Assembly: GCA_945637645.1 (NCBI GenBank) | Contig: CALZDK010000015.1 | Coordinates: 1-16,723, forward strand | DNA: 16,723 nt | Source of the DNA: an uncultured Prevotella sp. | GTDB lineage: Bacteria; Bacteroidota; Bacteroidia; Bacteroidales; Bacteroidaceae | Direction: 5' to 3' | Shown here: piece by piece, positions 1 through 6,631 of the stretch | Numbering within the stretch: position 1 is the stretch's first letter | Layout: each line of letters starts with the position of its first letter | Made by a program: the position numbers and the translations under genes | The notes under the pieces: generated by a model | The model's input: only the letters and a program-made list of their open reading frames with translations | What the model was told of the DNA's origin: nothing | Databases searched by the model: none

Positions 1-597
1 GGTGTCAACGGTGTCGGCAAAACCACTACAATCGGTAAACTTGCATACCAGTTTAAAAACGCTGGAAAGAAAGTATATCTTGGTGCTGCGGACACATTTA
101 GGGCAGCAGCCGTGGAACAGTTGTGCATCTGGGGTAATCGCGTGGACGTGCCTGTAGTAAAACAGCAGATGGGCAGCGACCCTGCATCGGTGGCTTTCGA
201 CACACTGAGCAGCGCAAAGGCAAATGGAGCGGATGTTGTGCTCATAGACACTGCTGGAAGACTCCACAACAAGGTAGGTCTGATGAATGAACTGAAGAAG
301 ATAAAGGAGGTGATGAAGAAAGTTCTTCCCGAAGCTCCCGACGAAGTGATGCTCGTACTCGATGGCAGCACCGGACAAAATGCATTTGAGCAAGCCAAGC
401 AGTTCTCTGCAGTGACCCAGATTACCTCGCTCGCCATAACCAAACTCGACGGAACGGCAAAGGGAGGAGTGGTGATTGGCATCAGCGACCAGCTTAAGGT
501 GCCTGTAAAGTACATCGGTCTCGGCGAGAAGATGGAAGACCTCCAGCTTTTCAACAAGGCACAATTCGTTGACTCTCTATTCAAGAAAGTGGAATGA
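1..597 (+). CDS. ftsY: Signal recognition particle receptor FtsY, C-terminal part (5' end outside window)
   Basis: FtsY is the membrane-associated GTPase that receives SRP-ribosome complexes and passes nascent membrane proteins to the translocon. The reading frame is open from base 1, and 198 codons of the NG domain are visible. The G motifs appear in order: the P-loop GVNGVGKTTT at visible residues 1-10, the DTFRAAAVEQL insertion-box region, DTAGRLHNK (G3), TKLDGTAKGG (G4, guanine specificity) and the closing GLGEKMEDLQLF. These distinguish FtsY from Ffh, because the chain ends about 20 residues after the last motif with no methionine-rich M domain. The N-terminal part of the protein is missing because the window begins inside the gene. 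The stop codon overlaps the rimO start in an ATGA, so the two genes are translationally coupled and share an operon. Confidence 0.97.
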   Translation, partial: GVNGVGKTTTIGKLAYQFKNAGKKVYLGAADTFRAAAVEQLCIWGNRVDVPVVKQQMGSDPASVAFDTLSSAKANGADVVLIDTAGRLHNKVGLMNELKKIKEVMKKVLPEAPDEVMLVLDGSTGQNAFEQAKQFSAVTQITSLAITKLDGTAKGGVVIGISDQLKVPVKYIGLGEKMEDLQLFNKAQFVDSLFKKVE

Positions 598-1898
598 AAG
601 AGAATACTGTTGACATAATTACCATGGGATGCTCGAAAAACCTCGTTGACAGTGAGGCACTCATGGGACTTTTCGAGGCCAACGGCTTCAAATGTACACA
701 CGACAGCAAGAACCCTAAAGGCGAGATTGCCGTGGTGAACACCTGTGGCTTTATACAAGATGCCAAGGAGGAAAGCATAAACACCATACTCGAGTTGGCT
801 CAGGCAAAGGAAGAGGGAAGGCTAAGGAAGCTCTACGTAATGGGCTGTCTCTCACAGCGCTACTTGAAAGAACTTGCAGAGGAAATCCCACAGGTGGACA
901 AGTTCTACGGAAAATTCAACTACAAGGACCTTATTGCAGACCTTGTAGGCGTGGACATGACTACATGCGACGGGCAACGCCATATCACCACCTCACACTA
1001 TGCCTACATAAAAATCAGCGAGGGTTGCGACCGCAACTGCGCCTACTGTGCCATTCCCATAATGACGGGAAAACACAGAAGCCGGCCAATGGACGAGATA
1101 CTCGACGAGGTGAATGGACTGGTAGCCAAGGGTATACACGAGTTTCAGGTCATCGCCCAGGAACTGACTTACTATGGTATCGACGTTGACGGCAAGCAAC
1201 ACATAGCGGAACTTGTCTCACGAATGGCGGACATAAAGGGAGTCCGCTGGATAAGGCTCCACTATGCCTATCCTGCCCATTTTCCATGGGAATTGCTCGA
1301 TGTCATACGCGAAAAGCCAAATGTTTGCAATTATCTCGACATTGCCTTGCAGCACATTTCCGACCACATGTTAGAAAGGATGCACCGCCATTTCACCAAG
1401 GCAGACACTTACGCGCTGATAGAACGCATCCGTCGTGAGGTGCCAGGCATTCATTTGCGGACGACACTCATGGTAGGATTCCCCGGCGAGACAGAGGAGG
1501 ATTTCGAGGAACTTATGGAGTTCACCCGCAAGACACGTTTCGAGCGTATGGGAGCCTTTGCCTACTCCGAGGAGGAAGGCACTTTCTCTGCCGACAACTA
1601 CGAGGACGATGTGCCGGAGGATGTGAAACAGGCACGCCTCGACAAACTTATGGCTCTACAACAGAGAATAAGTGCCGAGTTGGAGGCGGAAAAGGTGGGC
1701 AAGGTAATGAAGGTGGTTATCGACCGCAAGGAAGGCAACTACTATATTGGACGCACAGAATACAGTTCTCCGGAGGTTGACCCTGAGGTTCTCATCGAGG
1801 CCCAAGATTGCCGGCTAAGGGCAGGAAATATGTACAATGTAGAAATCACCGATTCGGAGGCTTTCGACCTCTATGGCAAGATTGTAGATAAAAACTAA
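594..1898 (+). CDS. rimO: Ribosomal protein S12 methylthiotransferase RimO
   Basis: This radical-SAM enzyme adds a methylthio group to an aspartate of ribosomal protein S12. The 434-residue length fits the family. The N-terminal MTTase (UPF0004) domain has the three conserved cysteines at C13 (MGCSKNLVDSE), C51 (VNTCGF) and C85 (VMGC), which hold the auxiliary 4Fe-4S cluster. The radical-SAM cluster motif CX3CX2C is C145, C149 and C152, in ISEGCDRNCAYCAIP. RimO rather than MiaB is favoured by the KISEGC context and by the RLHYAYPAHFPWELLDVI segment. A C-terminal TRAM-like beta region (VVIDRKEGNYYIGRTEY) completes the protein. The start overlaps the ftsY stop by four bases. It probably shares transcription with ftsY and the HU genes that follow. 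Confidence 0.96.
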   Translation: MKENTVDIITMGCSKNLVDSEALMGLFEANGFKCTHDSKNPKGEIAVVNTCGFIQDAKEESINTILELAQAKEEGRLRKLYVMGCLSQRYLKELAEEIPQVDKFYGKFNYKDLIADLVGVDMTTCDGQRHITTSHYAYIKISEGCDRNCAYCAIPIMTGKHRSRPMDEILDEVNGLVAKGIHEFQVIAQELTYYGIDVDGKQHIAELVSRMADIKGVRWIRLHYAYPAHFPWELLDVIREKPNVCNYLDIALQHISDHMLERMHRHFTKADTYALIERIRREVPGIHLRTTLMVGFPGETEEDFEELMEFTRKTRFERMGAFAYSEEEGTFSADNYEDDVPEDVKQARLDKLMALQQRISAELEAEKVGKVMKVVIDRKEGNYYIGRTEYSSPEVDPEVLIEAQDCRLRAGNMYNVEITDSEAFDLYGKIVDKN

Positions 1899-1900
1899 AA

Positions 1901-1907
1901 AAGGAGG
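1901..1907 (+). promoter_or_regulatory. Strong Shine-Dalgarno site for the first HU gene
   Basis: AAGGAGG lies seven bases before the GTG at 1915. It fixes that GTG as the start, since no other in-frame start fits the HU fold. Strong Shine-Dalgarno sequences are generally depleted in Bacteroidetes, so this site is unusual. Confidence 0.75.
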
Positions 1908-1914
1908 AACAACA

Positions 1915-2202
1915 GTGAACAACAAGGAATTCATACTGCGACTATCACAGCGCATGGGCTATACGGCATCAGACACGCAACGCATGGTTACTAACGTCAT
2001 CGACCAGATGAGCGATGGCTTTCAGGAAGGTAAATGCATTGCCATATCCGGGTTCGGCACTTTTGAGATAAAGAAGAAGCTCGAGCGAATAATCGTAAAT
2101 CCGTCAACACTGCAGAGAATGCTCGTTCCGCCCAAACTTGTTCTCAATTTCAAGCCCTCGCCAACATGGAAGGAAAAAGTGAAGAAAGGAGGCGACAAGT
2201 AG
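1915..2202 (+). CDS. Small HU/IHF-family DNA-binding protein
   Basis: This is a 95-residue nucleoid protein of the HU/IHF fold, the usual length for the family. HU proteins bind and bend DNA as dimers. Visible features are the N-terminal helical dimerisation region (residues about 1-45), the conserved turn SGFGTFEIKKK, the arm with NPST in place of the usual NPQT, and the closing FKPSPTWKEKV, which matches the family's FKPG..lk..v end. The start is GTG with a strong Shine-Dalgarno sequence. The gene begins 16 bases after rimO, and its stop is two bases before the preferred ATG of the next HU gene, so the two HU proteins are very likely co-translated and could form heterodimers (inference). 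Whether it acts as a general HU or a sequence-specific IHF-like subunit cannot be told from sequence alone. Confidence 0.9.
   Translation: MNNKEFILRLSQRMGYTASDTQRMVTNVIDQMSDGFQEGKCIAISGFGTFEIKKKLERIIVNPSTLQRMLVPPKLVLNFKPSPTWKEKVKKGGDK
2185..2192 (+). promoter_or_regulatory. Shine-Dalgarno site for the HU-LysM gene
   Basis: AAAGGAGG lies inside the 3' end of the first HU gene, 12 bases before ATG 2205. It favours that start over the ATG at 2166, which lies upstream of this site and would add 13 residues before the HU fold. Confidence 0.65.
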
Positions 2203-2204
2203 AC

Positions 2205-3371
2205 ATGGACAAATTCACCGTACAACAACTTGCAGACATTCTCATACGCAAGAACCGGCTCTCGGAAAACGAGGCCCAAGCCTTCGTATGTGCCATATTC
2301 GACGTGATAAAAGAAGGTCTCGAAGCCGACAGACAAGTGAAGATAAAAGGTTTCGGCACATTTAAGATTATTGATGTTGACCCACGCGAGAGCGTAAACG
2401 TCAACACAGGAGAGCGTGTGCTTATAGGCGGTCATCAGAAGATTACTTTCACACCAGACAGTGTGATGAAGGAAATGGTGAACCGTCCTTTCTCACAGTT
2501 TGAAACAGTGATACTTAACGACGGTGTGGATTTCTCCGACGTGGAGAAAGAAGAACCAGCTCCAGAAGCAGAAAACATACAAAAAACTGAGAAAGAAAAC
2601 ACTATGTCCGAAAAAGAGGTTGAACCGGAACCTGAAGAAGAGACTATTTCAGAACCAGAAGTGATTATTACTCCTGAACCGGAAGAATCGGAAATTCCAG
2701 AACCGGAAGAATCGGAAATTCCAGAACCGGAAGAATCGGCTAATCCTGAACAGGTAAAGGAGGCAACTCATGAACCTGAGAAGGAGGAAATAGACCAAGA
2801 ATCTGAAGAGGAAGCAACACCCGAACCCGAAGATGAACTTTCCTATGAAGAAGAACCCGAACACCACTATACTGCCCATATCATAGGAGCAATAGCCTGC
2901 CTCATCCTCATTGCCGCCGCAGCCTACGGAGGATATATGTTTGGAGTTGAGGAAGGTCGCCATCAGGAACGACTTGCACAAATAGCAGAGCAATCGAAGT
3001 ACCTCGACAAGCAAAAGGAAGAAATAACAGCATACAAGGCAAAAGCAGACACAACTGCTGTCACTGAAAAAGCTAAGAAAGACTCCACTGCCAAGAAAGC
3101 AGAAACAGTACAGAACACTGAAACGGCAGATTTCTCCACATACGCCATGCGCGACCCAAGAGTACGCACCGGAGCTTATGTCATTGTCGGCACAGACAAG
3201 GTTGTCACGGCACGAGAGGGGCAGACAATAAGCAAGATTGCACAGACTCACCTCGGTCCGGGAATGTCTTGCTACGTTGAGGTGTTCAACGAAATGAACG
3301 GAAATGACCCTCTTAAGGAAGGAACAAAGGTGAAAATACCGAAACTAAGGCATAAGAAAGCAAAGAAATAG
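2205..3371 (+). CDS. Membrane-anchored HU protein: HU domain, acidic linker, TM helix, LysM-like domain
   Basis: From ATG 2205 the protein has 388 residues. Residues 1-92 form an HU/IHF domain (KIKGFGTFKI, NVNTGERV, ITFTPDSVMKEMVN). Residues about 110-220 are an acidic Glu-Pro linker with an EPEESEIP repeat. Residues 226-247 are one hydrophobic helix (IIGAIACLILIAAAAYGGYM). A charged, probably coiled-coil stretch follows. Residues about 333-380 resemble LysM (VVTAREGQTISKIAQTHLG, then EVFNEMNG and LKEGTKVKIP), and the C-terminus is basic. LysM domains bind peptidoglycan and HU domains bind DNA, so the simplest topology is HU in the cytoplasm and LysM in the periplasm. The charges flanking the helix do not settle this. 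The role as a DNA-to-wall tether is inference. An ATG at 2166 is possible but would overlap the upstream HU gene by 37 bases. Confidence 0.88.
   Translation: MDKFTVQQLADILIRKNRLSENEAQAFVCAIFDVIKEGLEADRQVKIKGFGTFKIIDVDPRESVNVNTGERVLIGGHQKITFTPDSVMKEMVNRPFSQFETVILNDGVDFSDVEKEEPAPEAENIQKTEKENTMSEKEVEPEPEEETISEPEVIITPEPEESEIPEPEESEIPEPEESANPEQVKEATHEPEKEEIDQESEEEATPEPEDELSYEEEPEHHYTAHIIGAIACLILIAAAAYGGYMFGVEEGRHQERLAQIAEQSKYLDKQKEEITAYKAKADTTAVTEKAKKDSTAKKAETVQNTETADFSTYAMRDPRVRTGAYVIVGTDKVVTAREGQTISKIAQTHLGPGMSCYVEVFNEMNGNDPLKEGTKVKIPKLRHKKAKK
2676..2739 (+). repeat. 24-bp in-frame tandem repeat in the HU-LysM linker
   Basis: Two full copies and one partial copy (16 of 24 bases) of a 24-bp unit begin at 2676, 2700 and 2724 and match exactly. 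Each full copy encodes EPEESEIP. The exact DNA identity points to recent slippage or recombination, so linker length probably varies between strains. Confidence 0.9.
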
Positions 3372-3394
3372 CGCAAAAATACCAAGAAATGAGT

Positions 3395-3426
3395 ATTGTC
3401 AAATTACCGTTTTTTTAGTAATTTTG
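3395..3426 (+). promoter_or_regulatory. Bacteroidetes-type promoter of the RIC-LuxR gene
   Basis: TAATTTTG at 3419-3426 matches the -7 consensus TAnnTTTG exactly. ATTG at 3395-3398 lies 20 bases upstream as a -33 element. The ATG follows 28 bases after the -7 box. This gives the regulator its own transcription start, separate from the ftsY-HU operon. Confidence 0.7.
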
Positions 3427-3454
3427 CAGACGAAAAAAAAAATGGGGTAAGACA

Positions 3455-4414
3455 ATGAAGAATCATAAGGTTTATGAGTCAAACGACCAAATGATATCGC
3501 TCATACGCGACAACTACAACGTGCTGCAGTCGCTCGGCAGCTTTGGCATTGCGCTTGGTTTTGGAGACAAGACAGTGAACGAAACGTGTCAGGACAATGG
3601 TGTTGACACCTACACATTTCTCTCTGTGGTCAACTATACAATAAATGGCTACTACAACTCCGACGAGGCAGACCGACTCCACATTCCCACCCTACTCCAC
3701 TACCTCGAAGCCAGCCACATCTACTATCTCGACTATCAGCTGCCTTCCATTCGAAGAGACCTCAAAGAGTCGATAAACGAGGAAGACCGCCTCGGAGTGC
3801 TAATAATGAAGTTCTACGACGAATATGCACGCGAGATACGCAAACACATGAAATACGAGGAGAAAGTGCTCTTCCCGTACGTCAAGCAACTGCTCGACGG
3901 AAATGCCCCAACCGACTACGACATAGAGACATTCTCCAAACACCACGGACAGACAGACCAAAAACTGCGCGAACTGAAAAACATCATCATAAAATATCTT
4001 CCCGGCGACATTCAGCGCAACAACAAACTTACAGCCACACTCTACGGAATATACAACAACGAGGAATGGCTGAAGCTCCATTCCCAAGTGGAGGACCAGA
4101 TTTTCGTGCCTGCCATACGCAACCTTGAGCAGAAGCAGAAGAAAGACAACGTGACCAAGAACATCACCAACATGGTGTTCAAAGGAAATGCCGACAACGG
4201 CGAAGCCCTCTCCGACCGCGAGAAGGATGTTATAGTAAGCCTTGTGCAGGGAATGTCGAACAAGGAAATAGCCGAACACCTCTTCATTTCCGTAAACACC
4301 GTAATCACCCACCGACGTAACATTGCCCGCAAACTGCAGATCCACAGTTCCGCCGGTCTCACCATCTATGCCATAGTAAACGGTCTAATCGACATCTCCT
4401 CAGTAAAACTCTAA
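3455..4414 (+). CDS. Transcriptional regulator with RIC/hemerythrin-like di-iron domain and LuxR-type HTH
   Basis: The protein has 319 residues. Residues about 10-60 resemble the ScdA_N/DUF542 segment, but the family's Cys-Cys pair is absent (GIALGFGD at that place). Residues about 78-225 form a hemerythrin-like four-helix domain with a full candidate di-iron ligand set: H88, H131-xxx-E135, H163 or H164, and H209-xxx-E213. This spacing is very close to that of the iron-centre repair protein YtfE/ScdA. Residues 252-316 form a LuxR/NarL helix-turn-helix (LSDREKDVIVSLVQGMSNKEIAEHLF, with VNTVITHRRNIARKL as recognition region). Proteins of the RIC family respond to nitric oxide or oxidative damage, so a one-component sensor of NO, oxygen or iron state is inferred. 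Targets are not visible. It has its own promoter and lies between two unrelated operons. Confidence 0.85.
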   Translation: MKNHKVYESNDQMISLIRDNYNVLQSLGSFGIALGFGDKTVNETCQDNGVDTYTFLSVVNYTINGYYNSDEADRLHIPTLLHYLEASHIYYLDYQLPSIRRDLKESINEEDRLGVLIMKFYDEYAREIRKHMKYEEKVLFPYVKQLLDGNAPTDYDIETFSKHHGQTDQKLRELKNIIIKYLPGDIQRNNKLTATLYGIYNNEEWLKLHSQVEDQIFVPAIRNLEQKQKKDNVTKNITNMVFKGNADNGEALSDREKDVIVSLVQGMSNKEIAEHLFISVNTVITHRRNIARKLQIHSSAGLTIYAIVNGLIDISSVKL

Positions 4415-4418
4415 CAAG

Positions 4419-4436
4419 AAGCCCTGTTTCAGGCTT
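4419..4436 (+). terminator. Weak hairpin after the RIC-LuxR gene
   Basis: Four bases after the stop, AAGCCCTG and CAGGCTT can pair around a TTT loop with one bulged C. No T-run follows, so termination activity is uncertain. Confidence 0.3.
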
Positions 4437-4461
4437 GCGTGTGAGACGGATGTCGCTACAA

Positions 4462-4566
4462 CCCTACACCCTACATTATTTGGGGATAATCTTCACTGTT
4501 TCAAGCAGTTGCAGAATATAGGGCACCTCTCAACCCTACATTCACCCTACATTCGCCCTACATTAT
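4462..4566 (+). repeat. CCCTACATT short repeats in the convergent spacer
   Basis: The 221-base gap between the RIC-LuxR gene and the plsC 3' end contains CCCTACA directly followed by CCCTACATTAT at 4462-4479. About 55 bases later come three perfect-length 11-bp units at 4534-4544, 4545-4555 and 4556-4566: CCCTACATTCA, CCCTACATTCG and CCCTACATTAT. Both clusters end in the same CCCTACATTAT. The 11-bp period is close to one turn of B-DNA. No gene is seen in this spacer, and the function is unknown. Confidence 0.85.
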
Positions 4567-4620
4567 AAATCAATGCTATCTTGTCAACATAAACGTACCC
4601 GTCTGTGCGTTGAGGAATTT

Positions 4621-4655
4621 TGGAGAACCCAGCAACTATTGGTCTGGGTTCTCCA
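4621..4655 (-). terminator. Perfect 12-bp inverted repeat enclosing the plsC stop codon
   Basis: TGGAGAACCCAG at 4621-4632 pairs with CTGGGTTCTCCA at 4644-4655, with an 11-base loop. On the minus strand the first arm is the last codons of the acyltransferase gene and the TAG stop lies in the loop. Downstream on that strand the sequence is AAAATTCC, without a T-run, so a classic rho-independent terminator is doubtful. An mRNA 3'-end stabiliser or bidirectional terminator is also possible. Confidence 0.5.
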
Positions 4656-5394
4656 CAAAACCTTGATATTCTGGCTGAAGGGCACTCATAACGGAGTCGT
4701 AGCTCTGATGCATTACTGCCTGAATGTTGGCGGGTCCCTTATCCACAGGATATATTGGCTGATGGATGGTGAGAGACAGGGGATGCCATTTGGCGAAGTG
4801 CCAGTCGCGTGTGCGGGGCATCACGTTGAACGAGCCATTTATAGTGAGTGGAACAACAGGCAACTGCAGTTCGTCGGCAAGCATGAAAGCTCCCTTCTTG
4901 AAGATTCCCATGTGACCAGTGAACGATCGTGCTCCCTCCGGGAAAACCACAACACTCATTCCGCTCGACAAAGTCTTCCTTGCATCGATATAGGTCTGCT
5001 TCACCTTGCTCGGTCCACGCTTGTCAACAAATATCTGATGCGACTTCTTACAGGCATATCCCACGAAAGGAATTTTCTTCAGCTGGTATTTCATCATCCA
5101 CTTAAAGTTGCGGCAAAGGAAGCCATAGACGAGGAAGATGTCGAAAGCTCCCTGATGGTTTGCCACGAAGACATAAGAATGTCCCTTTTCGAGGTTCTCC
5201 CTACCCTCCACCTTTACTGGCAGGAGGAAAGCGTGAGTGATTACCCAAGCCCAACAATGTCCGGGATAATATCCCCAAAAGTGTCCGTTGCCCAACGTGC
5301 ATCCTATTCCTGTGACGAGGGCTGTCAATATGGTGGCAACTATTGTGATTGGAAATGCCACTAAAACTTGGTAAATGCAATATAAGAATCTCAT
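4636..5394 (-). CDS. plsC: PlsC-type 1-acylglycerol-3-phosphate acyltransferase
   Basis: The 252-residue membrane enzyme of the LPLAT family transfers a fatty acyl chain to lysophosphatidic acid to give phosphatidic acid, the precursor of membrane phospholipids. Residues about 8-32 form a hydrophobic N-terminal segment. The catalytic HX4D motif is H80-QGAF-D85, preceded by VANH. A substrate-binding FPEGAR motif lies at 151-156 (E153), and VPLTINGSF at about 181-189 matches the family's VPV motif. Length is typical. The ATG lies 19 bases after the metallophosphoesterase stop, and this is the last gene of the minus-strand operon. Related LPLAT proteins acylate other lipids such as ornithine lipids or lysophospholipids, so the exact acceptor is not certain. 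Confidence 0.88.
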   Translation of the reverse strand: MRFLYCIYQVLVAFPITIVATILTALVTGIGCTLGNGHFWGYYPGHCWAWVITHAFLLPVKVEGRENLEKGHSYVFVANHQGAFDIFLVYGFLCRNFKWMMKYQLKKIPFVGYACKKSHQIFVDKRGPSKVKQTYIDARKTLSSGMSVVVFPEGARSFTGHMGIFKKGAFMLADELQLPVVPLTINGSFNVMPRTRDWHFAKWHPLSLTIHQPIYPVDKGPANIQAVMHQSYDSVMSALQPEYQGFVENPDQ

Positions 5395-5413
5395 ATCAAA
5401 ATAGTTATCTTTA

Positions 5414-6631
5414 TTATTTCATCTTTTTCAACTCCACTACCACAATCTCTCCCGGCACTCCAAAACGGAACGGAATGAAGCCTCCCATGCCAGTGGAGAC
5501 GTTTATCGCACGGTCGCCCTCGTAGAACATTCCGCCCCACTCGTCGTAAACCCACGAGGCAGGCGACCAACCGAACAAGGCAAACTGCATGGCGTGGGTG
5601 TGACCGCACAGCGTGAGCTTGGCATTGGACTTGGGGAGAATGGTACGTCTCCAACACGACGGGTCGTGTTGAAGCATGAGGAGCCACGCCTTCTCTGAGA
5701 CGCCATTCAGCGACCTTTCTATGTCTCCCAGCCTTGGGAAACGCACTCCATCTCCATCGTTAGCCATGCCTGCAACCACTATGGAGTCAGCGCCCCTATG
5801 AATTGTCAGATGCTCGTTGATCAGGAGTTTCCATCCCATCTGTCTCTCCAACCTCACTATCTCGCGCTCGTTAGCCACCTTTGTGGCCGCGTCTGCCTTT
5901 ATATAGTTGGCATAGTCGTGATTGCCAAGAACTGAAAACACCCCATCCTTCGCCTTCAATGAGGAAAGCATGTCGAGAAAAGGGTAAATCTCCTGTGGCT
6001 CACGGTTTTGCAAGTCGCCAGTGAACATTATGGCATCGGCTTTCTGAGCGTTTATGCTGTCAATAAATTCCTTAAGGACATATTGTCTGTCGGTGCTGTA
6101 AGTTCCGACATGGGCATCGGTGAAATGAACAATACGGTAGCCGTCAAACGATGCCGGCAGATCGGCTGACTCAAAAGCCACATGGCGAACACTCACGCTG
6201 TTGAATCCCGCCGTTGTGCCATAAAGTGCTACATACCATATCAAGGCAACCAGCAAGAAGCCGATGAGTTTGCCATAGTTGCGTGCGGGATGTGCGGTTG
6301 CCTTCATGCTCAGTTTGCGCACGATGCGACTCGCAATATGGCCTGTTACAGAGCAAAGCACAAACACGAGCTTCGGTAAAACTATCATCGCAAGTAGGAA
6401 AAGATAGACATTGAGCACTCCTACATTGCCGGGAGCGAACGAACGTTGCAAAAAAAGCCATCCGGTATAGGCAATCATAACCGCAGACGGAATAACCACT
6501 GCGGCAAGACGAATCCAAGGCATTTTGCCCTTGCTACGTTTGCGACGAAATATCCGATAGTAAAGATACAAATCGGACAACACTATCGATAGAATTATTG
6601 GTATATATAACTGTACAAGCATTTCTTTCAC
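5414..6631 (-). CDS. Membrane-anchored metallophosphoesterase (YkuE/YaeI-like)
   Basis: The protein has 405 residues and about four N-terminal transmembrane helices (roughly 7-26, 42-61, 72-96 and 121-139), followed by a calcineurin-like phosphoesterase domain. The dimetal motifs are complete: D172-x-H174 (HFTDAHVG), GDLQNR at 205-210, GNHD at 236-239, QHDP at 321-324 and GHTH at 343-346. Related proteins are membrane-linked phosphodiesterases or phosphatases, some of which act on lipid or cell-envelope substrates. Which substrate this one uses cannot be read from sequence. The frame can start at GTG 6631, directly against the stop of the upstream gene, or at the ATG three codons on (6622), which gives 402 residues and which I consider equally likely. 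Position between a MetH domain and plsC suggests co-transcription, perhaps an envelope lipid role with plsC (inference). Confidence 0.88.
   Translation of the reverse strand: MKEMLVQLYIPIILSIVLSDLYLYYRIFRRKRSKGKMPWIRLAAVVIPSAVMIAYTGWLFLQRSFAPGNVGVLNVYLFLLAMIVLPKLVFVLCSVTGHIASRIVRKLSMKATAHPARNYGKLIGFLLVALIWYVALYGTTAGFNSVSVRHVAFESADLPASFDGYRIVHFTDAHVGTYSTDRQYVLKEFIDSINAQKADAIMFTGDLQNREPQEIYPFLDMLSSLKAKDGVFSVLGNHDYANYIKADAATKVANEREIVRLERQMGWKLLINEHLTIHRGADSIVVAGMANDGDGVRFPRLGDIERSLNGVSEKAWLLMLQHDPSCWRRTILPKSNAKLTLCGHTHAMQFALFGWSPASWVYDEWGGMFYEGDRAINVSTGMGGFIPFRFGVPGEIVVVELKKMK

Noticed and set aside
2166..2204. Upstream in-frame ATG that would extend the HU-LysM protein by 13 residues
   Set aside because: It lies inside the first HU gene, the extra residues are highly charged and outside the HU fold, and the AAAGGAGG site fits ATG 2205 instead.
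2649..3251. Minus-strand open frame of 200 codons rich in Phe/Arg/Trp repeats
   Set aside because: It is the antisense of the Glu-Pro repeat and membrane segment of the HU-LysM gene; the repeats mirror that coding sequence and there is no promoter or family match.
4462..4566. Possible CRISPR or phage-derived array
   Set aside because: Units are only 11 bp and directly adjacent, without unique spacers of regular length, and no cas gene is present.
4573..5364. Plus-strand open frame of 263 codons
   Set aside because: It is antisense to the clear plsC gene, has no recognisable domain, and its composition is typical of a shadow frame.
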